Below are positions 1-5,823 of a DNA stretch of 7,098 bases, piece after piece. The notes beneath the pieces were generated by a model. The model was not told the DNA's origin and made no database searches. It saw nothing but the letters and a program-made list of their open reading frames with translations. The stretch lies in assembly GCA_003164415.1 (NCBI GenBank), contig PLTK01000148.1, positions 2,238 through 9,335 on the forward strand, given 5' to 3'. Position 1 is the stretch's first letter. Each line of letters begins with the position of its first letter. The stretch comes from Methanobacterium sp. GTDB taxonomy: Archaea > Methanobacteriota > Methanobacteria > Methanobacteriales > Methanobacteriaceae. The position numbers were made by a program, and so were the translations under genes.

Positions 1-157
1 TATAAAATTCATCTAGATTACTTGTAAAAATAGAGATGAATTTTAGACGTTCTAATAATGGAACTGAACCATCCTCTGCTTCTTCTAGAACTCGGTCATT
101 GAAGTTTAACCATGATAATTCACGGTTTTGTGTGAAACTGTAATCTTTAGTAGACAT
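1..157 (-). CDS. ppk1: Polyphosphate kinase 1, N-terminal fragment (runs off left edge)
   Basis: The first 52 residues of a polyphosphate kinase are visible, read leftward from ATG at 157. PPK1 reversibly transfers the ATP gamma-phosphate to a growing inorganic polyphosphate chain. The fragment has the family's N-terminal signature: NRELSWLNFNDRVLEEA, then PLLERLKFISIF and SNLDEFY. This belongs to the all-helical N domain, which precedes the phospholipase-D-like catalytic domains; those lie outside the window, so the catalytic histidines cannot be checked. The ATG directly follows the TAA of the upstream phosphatase gene (158-160), with no base between. A GAGGT Shine-Dalgarno at 163-167 lies inside the last codons of that gene, so translation is probably coupled. 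Identification is strong; completeness of the gene is unknown. Confidence 0.93.
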   Translation of the reverse strand, partial: MSTKDYSFTQNRELSWLNFNDRVLEEAEDGSVPLLERLKFISIFTSNLDEFY

Positions 158-1075
158 TTAAGACCTCTTTAATATTTTTTTGTATAAATATCCTTCTCTA
201 ACACTAAATTTACTAATTTCTAACTGTTCACATCCAAAATAAGAAGTAATTGACTCTAATATTAATAGGGCCGGGACTAAAGTGTGTATCCTCGAGGGTT
301 TTACATGTAATATTTGATCATAAATATTTTTATTGTCGTGATCATGGACATTGAGATTCAACTTTATTTCTAATTGTTGCAATGTTTTAATATCTATCAG
401 ATCTGCTTTGTTTTCTAGTAGATCTAAATCCAATAATATTTTTTCGATTGCACGTATGCTTCCACCTACACCGCACATGAATGGAACCTTTTCTGGAAAG
501 TCACAACCAATTTTATCTAATTCAAGGTATGTTCGTTCTTTGATCAAGATACACTCTTCTTTATTGGGGATCATGTCTGAAACATATTCGTTGAACATTT
601 TTAGAGAACCTATGGGGATACTGTATCCTTCTAGTATTTTTTTGTCTTCAAAGAATACAATCTCAACACTTCCACCACCAAGATCAATTAGAATGCCATC
701 GTCCTTTTTAATAATATGCATTGATCCACAAAAGCTTAATCTTCCCTCTTCCTCACCCGATAACAAATCAATTTCAAGTCCTGTTTCATCATTAATAATT
801 TGAATAACATCTGTGCTGTTTCTAATATTTCTAAGCGAGGCTGTGGCAAAGAAACTGTAGTTATCAATTTTTAGATAGTCCAAACTATTCTTCATTTCCT
901 GAAGAACTGCTAAAAGTTTTTCAATACCATTATCGGTTAATATTCCATTGTTAATATAAAATACTAATCCTAAGCTTTCTTTTTTTGAAATTACTAAACT
1001 TATTTTGTCTTTATGACAACGATAAATATTTAATCGAACTGTGTTTGAACCAATATCCACTATTCCTTGTAACAT
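158..1075 (-). CDS. ppx: Ppx/GppA family phosphatase (exopolyphosphatase), short form
   Basis: This enzyme of the ASKHA fold probably releases phosphate from the ends of polyphosphate; hydrolysis of guanosine pentaphosphate (GppA activity) is the family alternative. From the ATG at 1075 the product is 305 aa. Phosphate-1 motif VDIGSNT is at 6-12, FFATASLRNIRN at 75-86, LLSGEEEGRLSF (region of the family's catalytic glutamate) at 104-115, phosphate-2 motif DLGGGSVE at 131-138, GVGGSIRAI at 202-210 and SVREG at 291-295. At about 300 aa it has only the two actin-like lobes and lacks the C-terminal HD-type domains of E. coli Ppx (about 510 aa). An in-frame ATG at 1090 would add five residues, but a GAGGT site at 1084-1088 sits 8 nt before the ATG at 1075 and overlaps the upstream candidate, so 1075 is preferred. 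It is the first gene of a ppx-ppk1 operon, and the neighbour favours polyphosphate as substrate. Confidence 0.92.
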   Translation of the reverse strand: MLQGIVDIGSNTVRLNIYRCHKDKISLVISKKESLGLVFYINNGILTDNGIEKLLAVLQEMKNSLDYLKIDNYSFFATASLRNIRNSTDVIQIINDETGLEIDLLSGEEEGRLSFCGSMHIIKKDDGILIDLGGGSVEIVFFEDKKILEGYSIPIGSLKMFNEYVSDMIPNKEECILIKERTYLELDKIGCDFPEKVPFMCGVGGSIRAIEKILLDLDLLENKADLIDIKTLQQLEIKLNLNVHDHDNKNIYDQILHVKPSRIHTLVPALLILESITSYFGCEQLEISKFSVREGYLYKKILKRS

Positions 1076-1083
1076 CGATAATA

Positions 1084-1088
1084 ACCTC
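1084..1088 (-). promoter_or_regulatory. Shine-Dalgarno site deciding the ppx start
   Basis: GAGGT on the minus strand, 8 nt upstream of the ATG at 1075, matches the anti-SD of methanogen 16S rRNA. It forms codons 1-3 of the longer reading starting at 1090, which itself has no good SD. This argues that the longer start is an over-extension. Confidence 0.6.
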
Positions 1089-1134
1089 ATTTATAAGAAG
1101 GAAATTGAATTAAAATTGTCCTTCACATTTTTTC

Positions 1135-1142
1135 CTATATTT
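1135..1142 (-). promoter_or_regulatory. Candidate TATA box for the ppx-ppk1 operon
   Basis: AAATATAG on the minus strand, preceded by the A-rich AAAGC, resembles an archaeal BRE/TATA element. Transcription would begin about 25 nt downstream, near 1112, giving a leader of about 37 nt that contains the GAGGT site. The surrounding DNA is very AT-rich, so other positions are possible. Confidence 0.35.
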
Positions 1143-1219
1143 GCTTTAAGATTTTTATTTAATCAAATTTTTTTCTAAATACTATATTTGTTTATTTTCA
1201 TAATTATAACTACAAATGT

Positions 1220-1342
1220 TTAATCTTGAATTAAAATTGGTACAAATTTCCTTCTTTTAACTAATAATCCTCTAATAACCAGATATCTGCTGTATAAAAT
1301 GTTTTTAATTTTCATATTATCAATTCTTTTCATTTTGTCCAT
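1220..1342 (-). CDS. Doubtful small basic ORF, 40 aa
   Basis: An ATG at 1342 opens 40 codons ending at TAA 1220-1222, on the same strand as ppx and upstream of it. The product begins MDKMKRIDNMKIKN and ends LLVKRRKFVPILIQD, and is rich in lysine and arginine with a short hydrophobic middle. I do not recognise it. No clear Shine-Dalgarno precedes the ATG, though a TATA-like stretch lies near 1383-1393. The spacer is AT-rich and an open frame of this size could occur by chance. If real, it is an unclassified basic peptide or a leader ORF of the ppx transcript. Confidence 0.2.
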   Translation of the reverse strand: MDKMKRIDNMKIKNILYSRYLVIRGLLVKRRKFVPILIQD

Positions 1343-1420
1343 TTACTAGTTGGTACTCTAATTTTTATTGTATGTATCAAAAATATTTTAATAATTTTCT
1401 TCACTAAATGTGATATGTTT

Positions 1421-1435
1421 TACACTTGAAGTGTA
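1421..1435. promoter_or_regulatory. 15-nt palindrome, operator-like
   Basis: TACACTT-G-AAGTGTA is a perfect dyad with 7-bp arms around one central base. It lies upstream of the doubtful small ORF and of ppx on the minus strand, about 30-40 nt before a TATA-like stretch. Dimeric winged-helix regulators bind such sites, but no regulator gene is adjacent and a chance dyad cannot be excluded in AT-rich DNA. Confidence 0.25.
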
Positions 1436-1603
1436 TGTCTAATCGTATATTTATATTTAAAGTCATAAATCCATTAAAAAAAATATATCCCTTAATAGTT
1501 TTTTTTTTTATAGATGTGAGTAGAGATATCTAAATCAAGGTATTTCAAGTAATTTATTTAATGCCCGAATAAGAATGTGTTTAATCAAAAATTGTAATTA
1601 TTT

Positions 1604-1622
1604 TAAGAAAAATAGAAAAAAG
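1604..1622 (-). terminator. U-tract terminator of the adhesin gene
   Basis: On the minus strand this reads CTTTTTTCTATTTTTCTTA, two closely spaced T runs beginning 14 nt after the restored adhesin stop codon at 1636-1638. Archaeal RNA polymerase terminates at such U-rich tracts without needing a hairpin. Its position supports 1636 as the true original gene end. Confidence 0.5.
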
Positions 1623-1959
1623 ATAAGGAAAATATTTACTCCCATTTTAAAACTGTTTTGAATGGAATTGTGTATGCTGCGGTTGAGTTTCCAGAGTGGT
1701 CTTTAAATGCACTTTTTGGTATGCATATGATGTATTGTCGTTGTATAATCTGCTTCTTGTCATTTTAATTGTTAATGTACTTTTGGATATAGATTTGGAT
1801 ATGTGTACTAGTTTTCCTGTGTTAAGGTTTTTAACATAGATATTGTTGTAGTTGATTCCTTTGAGGATGTTTTCGTTGAAGGTTATGGTTAATGGTGTAG
1901 TGAGTGGTACGTTGATTGCACTGTATTTTGGATTGGTTCTAACGATTTTTGGAGTGATT

Positions 1960-2424
1960 TTGTTAATTGTATAAGTTTGTGAATAGACTGGGCTTTTATT
2001 ACCAACTAAATCTAATGTAATATACTTTAAAGTATTTGTAGACGATATTGAAATAGGTTTTGTGTATAATGTACTTTTACTGTTTGGTATTGTTCCATTT
2101 AAGGTGTAATAAATATTTCAGGGGTTCACTCATTGTTAGTGTAACTACTTTGTTGGTGTTGTATACTCCTCCTTTAACATTTGCACTGGCTGTTGGTGGT
2201 ATGGTGTCTATTGTATAGGTTTGTGTATATATTTTTGATGTGTTACCTGCTAGGTATTTTAATGTGGTTATGGTGTTTGCTGGTATGTTGATTGGTTCAG
2301 TGTATACATTACTTGATATGGTTGGGTCTGTTCCATCCGTTGTGTAATATATGGTTCCGGTTTCACTCATTGTGAGTGTTACTAGTTGTGTGGAGTTGTA
2401 TAATCCACTTGTTGTGTTTGCACT
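1960..2424 (-). repeat. Two tandem chitobiase-like domain repeats
   Basis: Repeat 1 (about 2209-2424) and repeat 2 (about 1960-2190) share the pattern ASAN-GLYN-VTLTMSE-IYYT-DGT-P-YT-PI-LKY-N-YTQTYTID. Nucleotide similarity is obvious around 2122-2193 against 2358-2430. Repeat 2 carries the frameshift near 2118-2124, and comparison with repeat 1 is what shows where the original frame was. Confidence 0.65.
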
Positions 2425-3258
2425 TGCTTGTGTGTTATTTACATTTACACTAACTGTTTGGATTTGACAGTTATTTGCTGTGTCATATACTGCTACTGTT
2501 ATATTATAAATCCCATCTGACAATCCTGTTATTCCAGTTATAACTCCCACCATCTGTTCATCGATATTAATGTAATTGTTACCGTTTATGGTGAAAACAA
2601 CTTTAGTCACATAATAAAAATCCGTAGGACGTACATTAATTGGAACAACTTCATTGACATATATACCATTTAATGGGCTTGTTATTTCCCGATTGGGAAT
2701 ATCATTGTTGAATGTATCTTTGATCTCAATTATAGTACCATTTGTATTCCAGACAACTCCCTCAGATCCCGAGGTGTTAGTGTTGTTATTGAATGTATCA
2801 TTGGTCTCAATTATAGTGCCAATGCCATTGTAGATAGCTCCACCATAATATGTTGCGGTGTTGTTATTGAATGTATCATTATTAAGTGTTAAAGTTCCTT
2901 GATTATGGATCGCACCACCATAACTGTTTGTTGCATTAGTTAAAGTTAGATCATTTATCACAACATTAATTCCTGGTTGAATATCGAATATCCAATTGGT
3001 TCCTGTCCCGCCTATTATAGTACCGGTTTCAATTTGTCCTTGTATGGTCATGTTTTTATTTATGGTAATTTCTGTGTTGCTGGCTCCTGTATATTGTCCA
3101 TTAGCAATGTTTACTATTCCGTTGATGATTACTGTTCGTGTTGCGTTACTTATGGAATGTTTAGCATACAACCAACTGGATCCGTTATTTGAATCATTTC
3201 CTCCTGAACTATTCACATAGATTATGTCTCCAGGAGTTGCTGCAGCAACATTACCCAT
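2077..3258 (-). CDS. Adhesin-like protein, longest intact segment of the broken gene
   Basis: The longest open stretch encodes 393 aa from ATG 3258, but that ATG has no Shine-Dalgarno and falls inside the original signal peptide, so expression as a secreted protein is doubtful. Residues 10-50 (DIIYVNSSGGNDSNNGSSW) open a parallel beta-helix typical of methanogen surface proteins. Polymorphic outer-membrane-type repeats follow at about 95-186: GGAIHN (114-119), GGAIYN (139-144) and three copies of NDTFNNN or similar (127, 153, 180). An Ig-like module spans about 193-274. A full chitobiase/hexosaminidase C-terminal-type repeat is at 279-350 (TIYYTTDGTDPT at 302-313), and a second begins at 357 and is cut at MSEP (376-379) by the frameshift. 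The last 14 residues and the stop at 2077 are out of frame. The family is inferred to act outside the cell in adhesion or as envelope coat; no membrane anchor is seen. Confidence 0.6.
   Translation of the reverse strand: MGNVAAATPGDIIYVNSSGGNDSNNGSSWLYAKHSISNATRTVIINGIVNIANGQYTGASNTEITINKNMTIQGQIETGTIIGGTGTNWIFDIQPGINVVINDLTLTNATNSYGGAIHNQGTLTLNNDTFNNNTATYYGGAIYNGIGTIIETNDTFNNNTNTSGSEGVVWNTNGTIIEIKDTFNNDIPNREITSPLNGIYVNEVVPINVRPTDFYYVTKVVFTINGNNYINIDEQMVGVITGITGLSDGIYNITVAVYDTANNCQIQTVSVNVNNTQASANTTSGLYNSTQLVTLTMSETGTIYYTTDGTDPTISSNVYTEPINIPANTITTLKYLAGNTSKIYTQTYTIDTIPPTASANVKGGVYNTNKVVTLTMSEPLKYLLHLKWNNTKQ
2708..2880 (-). repeat. DNA copies of the beta-helix repeat in the adhesin gene
   Basis: A 33-nt unit at 2708-2740 recurs at 2789-2821 with few mismatches, and its first 14 nt recur at 2867-2880. 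The spacings are 81 and 78 nt (27 and 26 codons), in frame, and encode the NDTFNN...GTIIE motif. Such similar in-frame copies can gain or lose units by recombination. Confidence 0.6.
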
Positions 3259-3334
3259 TCCAAATGAAAAAATAGCAGCTAATGCAATGTAAAAATACTT
3301 ATAAAAATCATTATATTGTATCTATTAAATCTTA

Positions 3335-3342
3335 AATTATAT
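3335..3342 (-). promoter_or_regulatory. Candidate TATA box close to the adhesin start
   Basis: ATATAATT on the minus strand is centred about 27 nt before the ATG at 3311. That is the spacing expected for a leaderless or nearly leaderless archaeal transcript, which would explain why no Shine-Dalgarno precedes that ATG. It competes with the stronger-looking box at 3429-3437. Confidence 0.3.
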
Positions 3343-3377
3343 CTAGTCAAATTATCTTCTTTTAATATCTTGTAACA

Positions 3378-3384
3378 CCCCCCC
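3378..3384. repeat. C7 homopolymer tract upstream of the adhesin gene
   Basis: Seven consecutive C (G7 on the adhesin coding strand), followed by A5, lie about 67 bp upstream of the adhesin ATG in DNA otherwise almost free of GC runs. The tract lies between the two TATA candidates. G/C tracts of this length can change length by polymerase slippage. Confidence 0.5.
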
Positions 3385-3401
3385 AAAAAGGTTATTTTTT
3401 A

Positions 3402-3419
3402 TATTACTGTTTAGTAATA
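3402..3419. promoter_or_regulatory. 18-nt inverted repeat near the predicted adhesin transcription start
   Basis: TATTACT-GTTT-AGTAATA has perfect 7-bp arms around 4 nt. It lies about where transcription from the minus-strand TATA candidate at 3429-3437 would start, so a bound protein could block initiation; in RNA it could form a small hairpin. This function is inferred from position only. Confidence 0.3.
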
Positions 3420-3428
3420 CTGATAGCC

Positions 3429-3437
3429 ATATATATT
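3429..3437 (-). promoter_or_regulatory. Candidate TATA box for the adhesin gene, distal
   Basis: The minus strand reads AAAAATATATATGG, a good match to archaeal BRE/TATA. Transcription would start near 3408, giving a leader of about 95 nt that includes the G7 tract. Confidence 0.4.
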
Positions 3438-3483
3438 TTTGTTATACAACTCAAATAGAAAAGGTTATAGGTAAAAACAAAGG

Positions 3484-3505
3484 TTTTGTGACTTTTATCA
3501 CAAAA
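3484..3505. promoter_or_regulatory. 22-nt inverted repeat, operator-like
   Basis: TTTTGTGA-CTTTTA-TCACAAAA has perfect 8-bp arms with a 6-nt spacer, the form of a homodimer operator. It lies about 50 nt upstream of the distal adhesin TATA candidate, a position compatible with activation. It is not followed by a T run, so it is not an obvious terminator. Confidence 0.35.
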
Positions 3506-3650
3506 ATTTATATGTTATAGTCCATGTTTTTAAATCATTCAACTGTATGATAACTCGATCAGTCTAAAAACAAGTATCACTGGATATTATAAATAATCAA
3601 TAATTAGTTTAATTTGGATATTAGTTAATAAAAAATTCTCCTTGGTAATA

Positions 3651-3671
3651 AGAAAATAAAAAAAATAAAAA
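3651..3671 (-). terminator. U-tract terminator of the ABC transporter operon
   Basis: On the minus strand this reads as T5 and T8 runs (complements of A5 at 3667-3671 and A8 at 3658-3665), about 55 nt beyond the ATPase stop codon. A 10-nt palindrome TCTTATAAGA at 3711-3720 precedes it. This fits the archaeal U-rich termination signal. Confidence 0.5.
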
Positions 3672-3724
3672 TTTTTTTATTATAAAAGTTCGTATATCAA
3701 AATGCCAGAATCTTATAAGAATTT

Positions 3725-4408
3725 TTATGTTTCAATGACCCCGTCTCTTATTTTGAGTACTCTGGTATTCTTGATTGTTTCTTTGTCGTGAGTGACCATT
3801 ATTATGGTGGTGCCTTCTTTGTTTATTGAATGTAATTGTTCCATAATATTTTGGGTTGTTTCAGTATCCAGATTACCGGTGGGTTCATCGGCTAATATAA
3901 ATTTAGGATGGTTAACCATTGCTCTTGCTATTGCAACTCTTTGCTTTTCACCGCCAGATAATTTATTGGGTAGATGATTCAACCTATCAAGCAACCCCAC
4001 TTCCTCCAAAGCAGCTTTGGCATTTTGTATCCTAGTTGATTTATTGGGTTTTTTTGATCCACTTAAATTTCGCATTGGAAACTCAACATTCTCCATGACT
4101 GTGAGTGCTGGTAAAAGGTTGAAGGTCTGGAAGATGAATCCTACATTTTCGGCTCTTATCTTGGTTAATTCATGTTCACTGATTGTTGATGTTTTTTGTC
4201 CGTCTAAACATAATTCTCCTTTTGTTGGTGTATCTAAACATCCGATTATATTTAGCAAGGTTGATTTCCCACTACCTGAAGGCCCCATTATACTGACGAA
4301 TTCACCTTTATCAACGGATATATTCAGACCACGAAGTGCATTTACTTCGATGCCCTCACCCATATTATAAGTTTTCCATAGATCTTTTCCTAATACAACA
4401 TTGGTCAT
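3725..4408 (-). CDS. ABC transporter ATP-binding protein, MacB/LolD type
   Basis: This is a complete 227-aa nucleotide-binding subunit that powers the adjacent permease from the cytoplasmic face. The motifs are intact: Walker A GPSGSGKST (42-50), Q-loop glutamine in FQTFNLLP (Q94), signature LSGGEKQR (150-157), Walker B FILADEPTGNLD (170-181, with D174 and E175) and the switch histidine in THD (H207). Length and the FQTFNLLPALT segment match the MacB/LolD/FtsE group, whose members drive export, lipoprotein extraction or envelope remodelling rather than nutrient uptake. The start at 4408 is supported by GGAGAT at 4416-4421, 7 nt upstream. It begins 23 nt after the permease stop, so the two are co-transcribed. 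The substrate cannot be told from sequence. Confidence 0.92.
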   Translation of the reverse strand: MTNVVLGKDLWKTYNMGEGIEVNALRGLNISVDKGEFVSIMGPSGSGKSTLLNIIGCLDTPTKGELCLDGQKTSTISEHELTKIRAENVGFIFQTFNLLPALTVMENVEFPMRNLSGSKKPNKSTRIQNAKAALEEVGLLDRLNHLPNKLSGGEKQRVAIARAMVNHPKFILADEPTGNLDTETTQNIMEQLHSINKEGTTIIMVTHDKETIKNTRVLKIRDGVIET

Positions 4409-4431
4409 GATGATAATCTCCGCAAATTATT

Positions 4432-5577
4432 TTATTCGTATCTTAAAGCTTCAATAGGACTTATACGTGTGGCTAGATAAGCCGGTATTAATCCGCTTAA
4501 TGTTCCAATTAATAACACTACTACTGCTATCTCTATGAGTATAGAAAGAGGTATCGAGTATATGTAACCGAGTTGGCCGTTACCAGCCACGTATATAAAT
4601 AGATCATAAAGTGGAATTATGAGTAGTATTCCGACTATTCCACCTATAATGCTTATGATTAATGATTCATAAAATATTAATGATAATATTCTTCTTTTAC
4701 TGGTTCCTAATGCTCTCATGGTACCTATTTCTCTGGTCTTCTCTTTAACTGTCATCATCATGACCACCATTATCAAGATCGCAGACACAAGGAATACCAT
4801 GGCAATGACCATGTCTAAAAATAGATATGTTCCACTTTGAGTAGAATTTAACGATTGTAATGCTTCTTTTGGTGTATAAACTGTATAGGTATTGTTGTCA
4901 TAATTATTTTCTAGAGTGTTCTGTGCATTTTCTAGTGAAACTCCATTATTTGGAGTTATTATATCTGCAGTTACTAAACCCGGTCTTTGGCTGATTTTCT
5001 GAACAAATGGAAGGGCTGCTATTACACTTTCATCTTGGATGCTGGTTGTTCCTATTCCCTGCTTTGCTAACACACCAATTACATTAAACTGCTGATTTTT
5101 AACAGTGAAAGTGCCGCCTACCGTAACATTATAATCTTTAGCAGCCTGATAACCTAAAATAACACTATTATTACTTTGGCCAACCAAAGAGTCTGATCCA
5201 GTTACTTTAGTACTGTTAATAAATGCCTGTTCGCTACCAGGAGTTAAACCCAAGAGGAATGTATTGGCTGTATTGTTATGTGGAAGAGCAGCTAATATTA
5301 TTGCACTGCTTTTATCGGGATTAACTACACTATTGGCTAACACATGATTACTAACATTCTCCGGTATATTACTGCCCGATGGAGGATATCCAGTACCGTT
5401 AGTTTCAAAAACAAGTTTGCCTGTAATACTATTTGCATCTATCTGGATAGTTTCCCCTATTTCATAGGTAAGAAAACTTATCACACCAATAAGCAGAACA
5501 CAGGTCATTACTCCAACAATAACCATACCAGTTCTGCCTTTTTTAGAAGTTAAATCTTTAAAAGCTATATCTAACAT
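4432..5577 (-). CDS. ABC transporter permease, FtsX/MacB family
   Basis: A complete 381-aa membrane subunit with the classic four-helix MacB/FtsX layout: TM1 at about 16-38, a large extracytoplasmic domain (about 40-250, the MacB periplasmic-core type), then TM2 about 252-276, TM3 about 299-325 and TM4 about 342-368. The cytoplasmic loop after TM2 carries VKEKTREIGTMRALG (277-291), the family's contact with the ATPase, and the protein ends in the characteristic PIEALRYE. The N-terminus MLDIAFKDLTSKKGRT also fits the family, supporting ATG 5577, although only a weak GGAAA precedes it. The extracytoplasmic part contains many N-x-S/T sites, which could be glycosylated in archaea. It is the first gene of a two-gene operon with the ATPase. 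One permease gene suggests a homodimer. The substrate is unknown. Confidence 0.9.
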   Translation of the reverse strand: MLDIAFKDLTSKKGRTGMVIVGVMTCVLLIGVISFLTYEIGETIQIDANSITGKLVFETNGTGYPPSGSNIPENVSNHVLANSVVNPDKSSAIILAALPHNNTANTFLLGLTPGSEQAFINSTKVTGSDSLVGQSNNSVILGYQAAKDYNVTVGGTFTVKNQQFNVIGVLAKQGIGTTSIQDESVIAALPFVQKISQRPGLVTADIITPNNGVSLENAQNTLENNYDNNTYTVYTPKEALQSLNSTQSGTYLFLDMVIAMVFLVSAILIMVVMMMTVKEKTREIGTMRALGTSKRRILSLIFYESLIISIIGGIVGILLIIPLYDLFIYVAGNGQLGYIYSIPLSILIEIAVVVLLIGTLSGLIPAYLATRISPIEALRYE

Positions 5578-5631
5578 TATAATCGTTTCCTTTAAATTTA
5601 ATTTTTATCAAAGTATGTATATTTTTTTATT

Positions 5632-5639
5632 CATATAAA
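5632..5639 (-). promoter_or_regulatory. Candidate TATA box of the ABC operon
   Basis: TTTATATG on the minus strand, preceded by purine-rich AAAAGAG, lies about 58 nt before the permease ATG. Transcription would start near 5610, giving a leader of about 33 nt. Confidence 0.45.
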
Positions 5640-5786
5640 ATACTCTTTTAGAGATAATTAATCCTAAAACTGCCTAATTTCTAAATAAAATTGTTTCTTT
5701 TTGATTTTCTTAATTTTTTCAAACATATCAATCAATAAGGGCTCATAACAGATTATTACAATTACTCAAATTTAATTCTTTAATAA

Positions 5787-5823
5787 TTTTTATTATTGAT
5801 TGTATTTATTTTTATTATTGATT
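5787..5823. repeat. Two direct 15-nt repeats, 22-nt period
   Basis: TTTTTATTATTGATT occurs at 5787-5801 and 5809-5823. The period is about two helical turns, and an inverted core AATCAATAA lies at 5730-5738. The arrangement could bring regulators to one face of the DNA, but low complexity weakens the case. Confidence 0.35.

Larger units (their letters stand above)
1091..1635. other. AT-rich spacer between ppx and the adhesin gene
   Basis: Apart from the doubtful 40-codon ORF (1220-1342) and the ppx TATA candidate, no gene is seen here on either strand. It holds a 15-nt palindrome (1421-1435), an A8 run (1476-1483), a T11 run (1499-1509) and a pair of composite repeats: AAGAAGGAAATT at 1095-1106 recurs inverted at 1245-1256, and TTGAATTAAAATTG at 1105-1118 recurs directly at 1226-1239. 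No tRNA-like or riboswitch-like fold was recognised. Confidence 0.5.
1636..3311 (-). pseudogene. Adhesin-like surface protein gene, apparently broken by three frameshifts
   Basis: Joining three reading frames gives one coherent secreted protein of about 557 aa, from ATG 3311 to TAA 1636-1638. Break 1: ATG 3311 leads into a T5 run (plus-strand A5, 3303-3307) in the wrong frame. One extra T would give MIFYKYFYIALAAIFSFGMG followed by NVAAATPG, a good Sec signal peptide; no in-frame ATG, GTG or TTG exists upstream of 3258. Break 2: near 2118-2124, inside the second chitobiase-like repeat, the frame leaves TLTMSEP for a stop at 2077, while the repeat continues as IYYTLNGTIPNSKSTLYTKP in another frame. 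Break 3: near 1735-1736, RLYND shifts to YIICIPKSAFKDHSGNSTAA, the usual end of an SbsA-type Ig-like domain. Neighbouring genes are intact, so local decay is more likely than bad sequence, but read errors cannot be excluded. Confidence 0.7.
3312..3724. other. Spacer between the ABC operon and the adhesin gene
   Basis: No gene is seen in these 413 nt. The left half holds the adhesin promoter candidates, C7 tract and palindromes. AAAGGTTAT occurs at 3387-3395 and 3460-3468, and TGGATATTA occurs at 3581-3589 and 3615-3623. The right part holds the T-rich terminator of the ABC operon. Confidence 0.5.

Noticed and set aside
351..803. 150-codon open frame on the plus strand
   Set aside because: It lies entirely antisense to ppx, whose family motifs are continuous; no domain or ribosome site supports it.
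1499..1509. T11 run as a plus-strand terminator
   Set aside because: No plus-strand gene lies upstream, so there is no transcript for it to end; it may simply be a bent A/T tract.
2708..2880. CRISPR-like array
   Set aside because: The repeats are in-frame protein repeats, few in number, with similar rather than unique spacers.
2977..3220. Two short plus-strand frames of 71 and 74 codons
   Set aside because: Antisense to the repeat region of the adhesin gene; they reflect its repetitive codon use.
3702..3791. 29-codon plus-strand ORF starting near the ATPase stop
   Set aside because: Most of it is the complement of the conserved C-terminus of the ABC ATPase, and no ribosome site is seen.
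3792..4370. Plus-strand frames of 61 and 117 codons
   Set aside because: Antisense to the Walker and signature motifs of the ABC ATPase gene.
5344..5553. 69-codon plus-strand frame
   Set aside because: Antisense to the N-terminal part of the permease gene.
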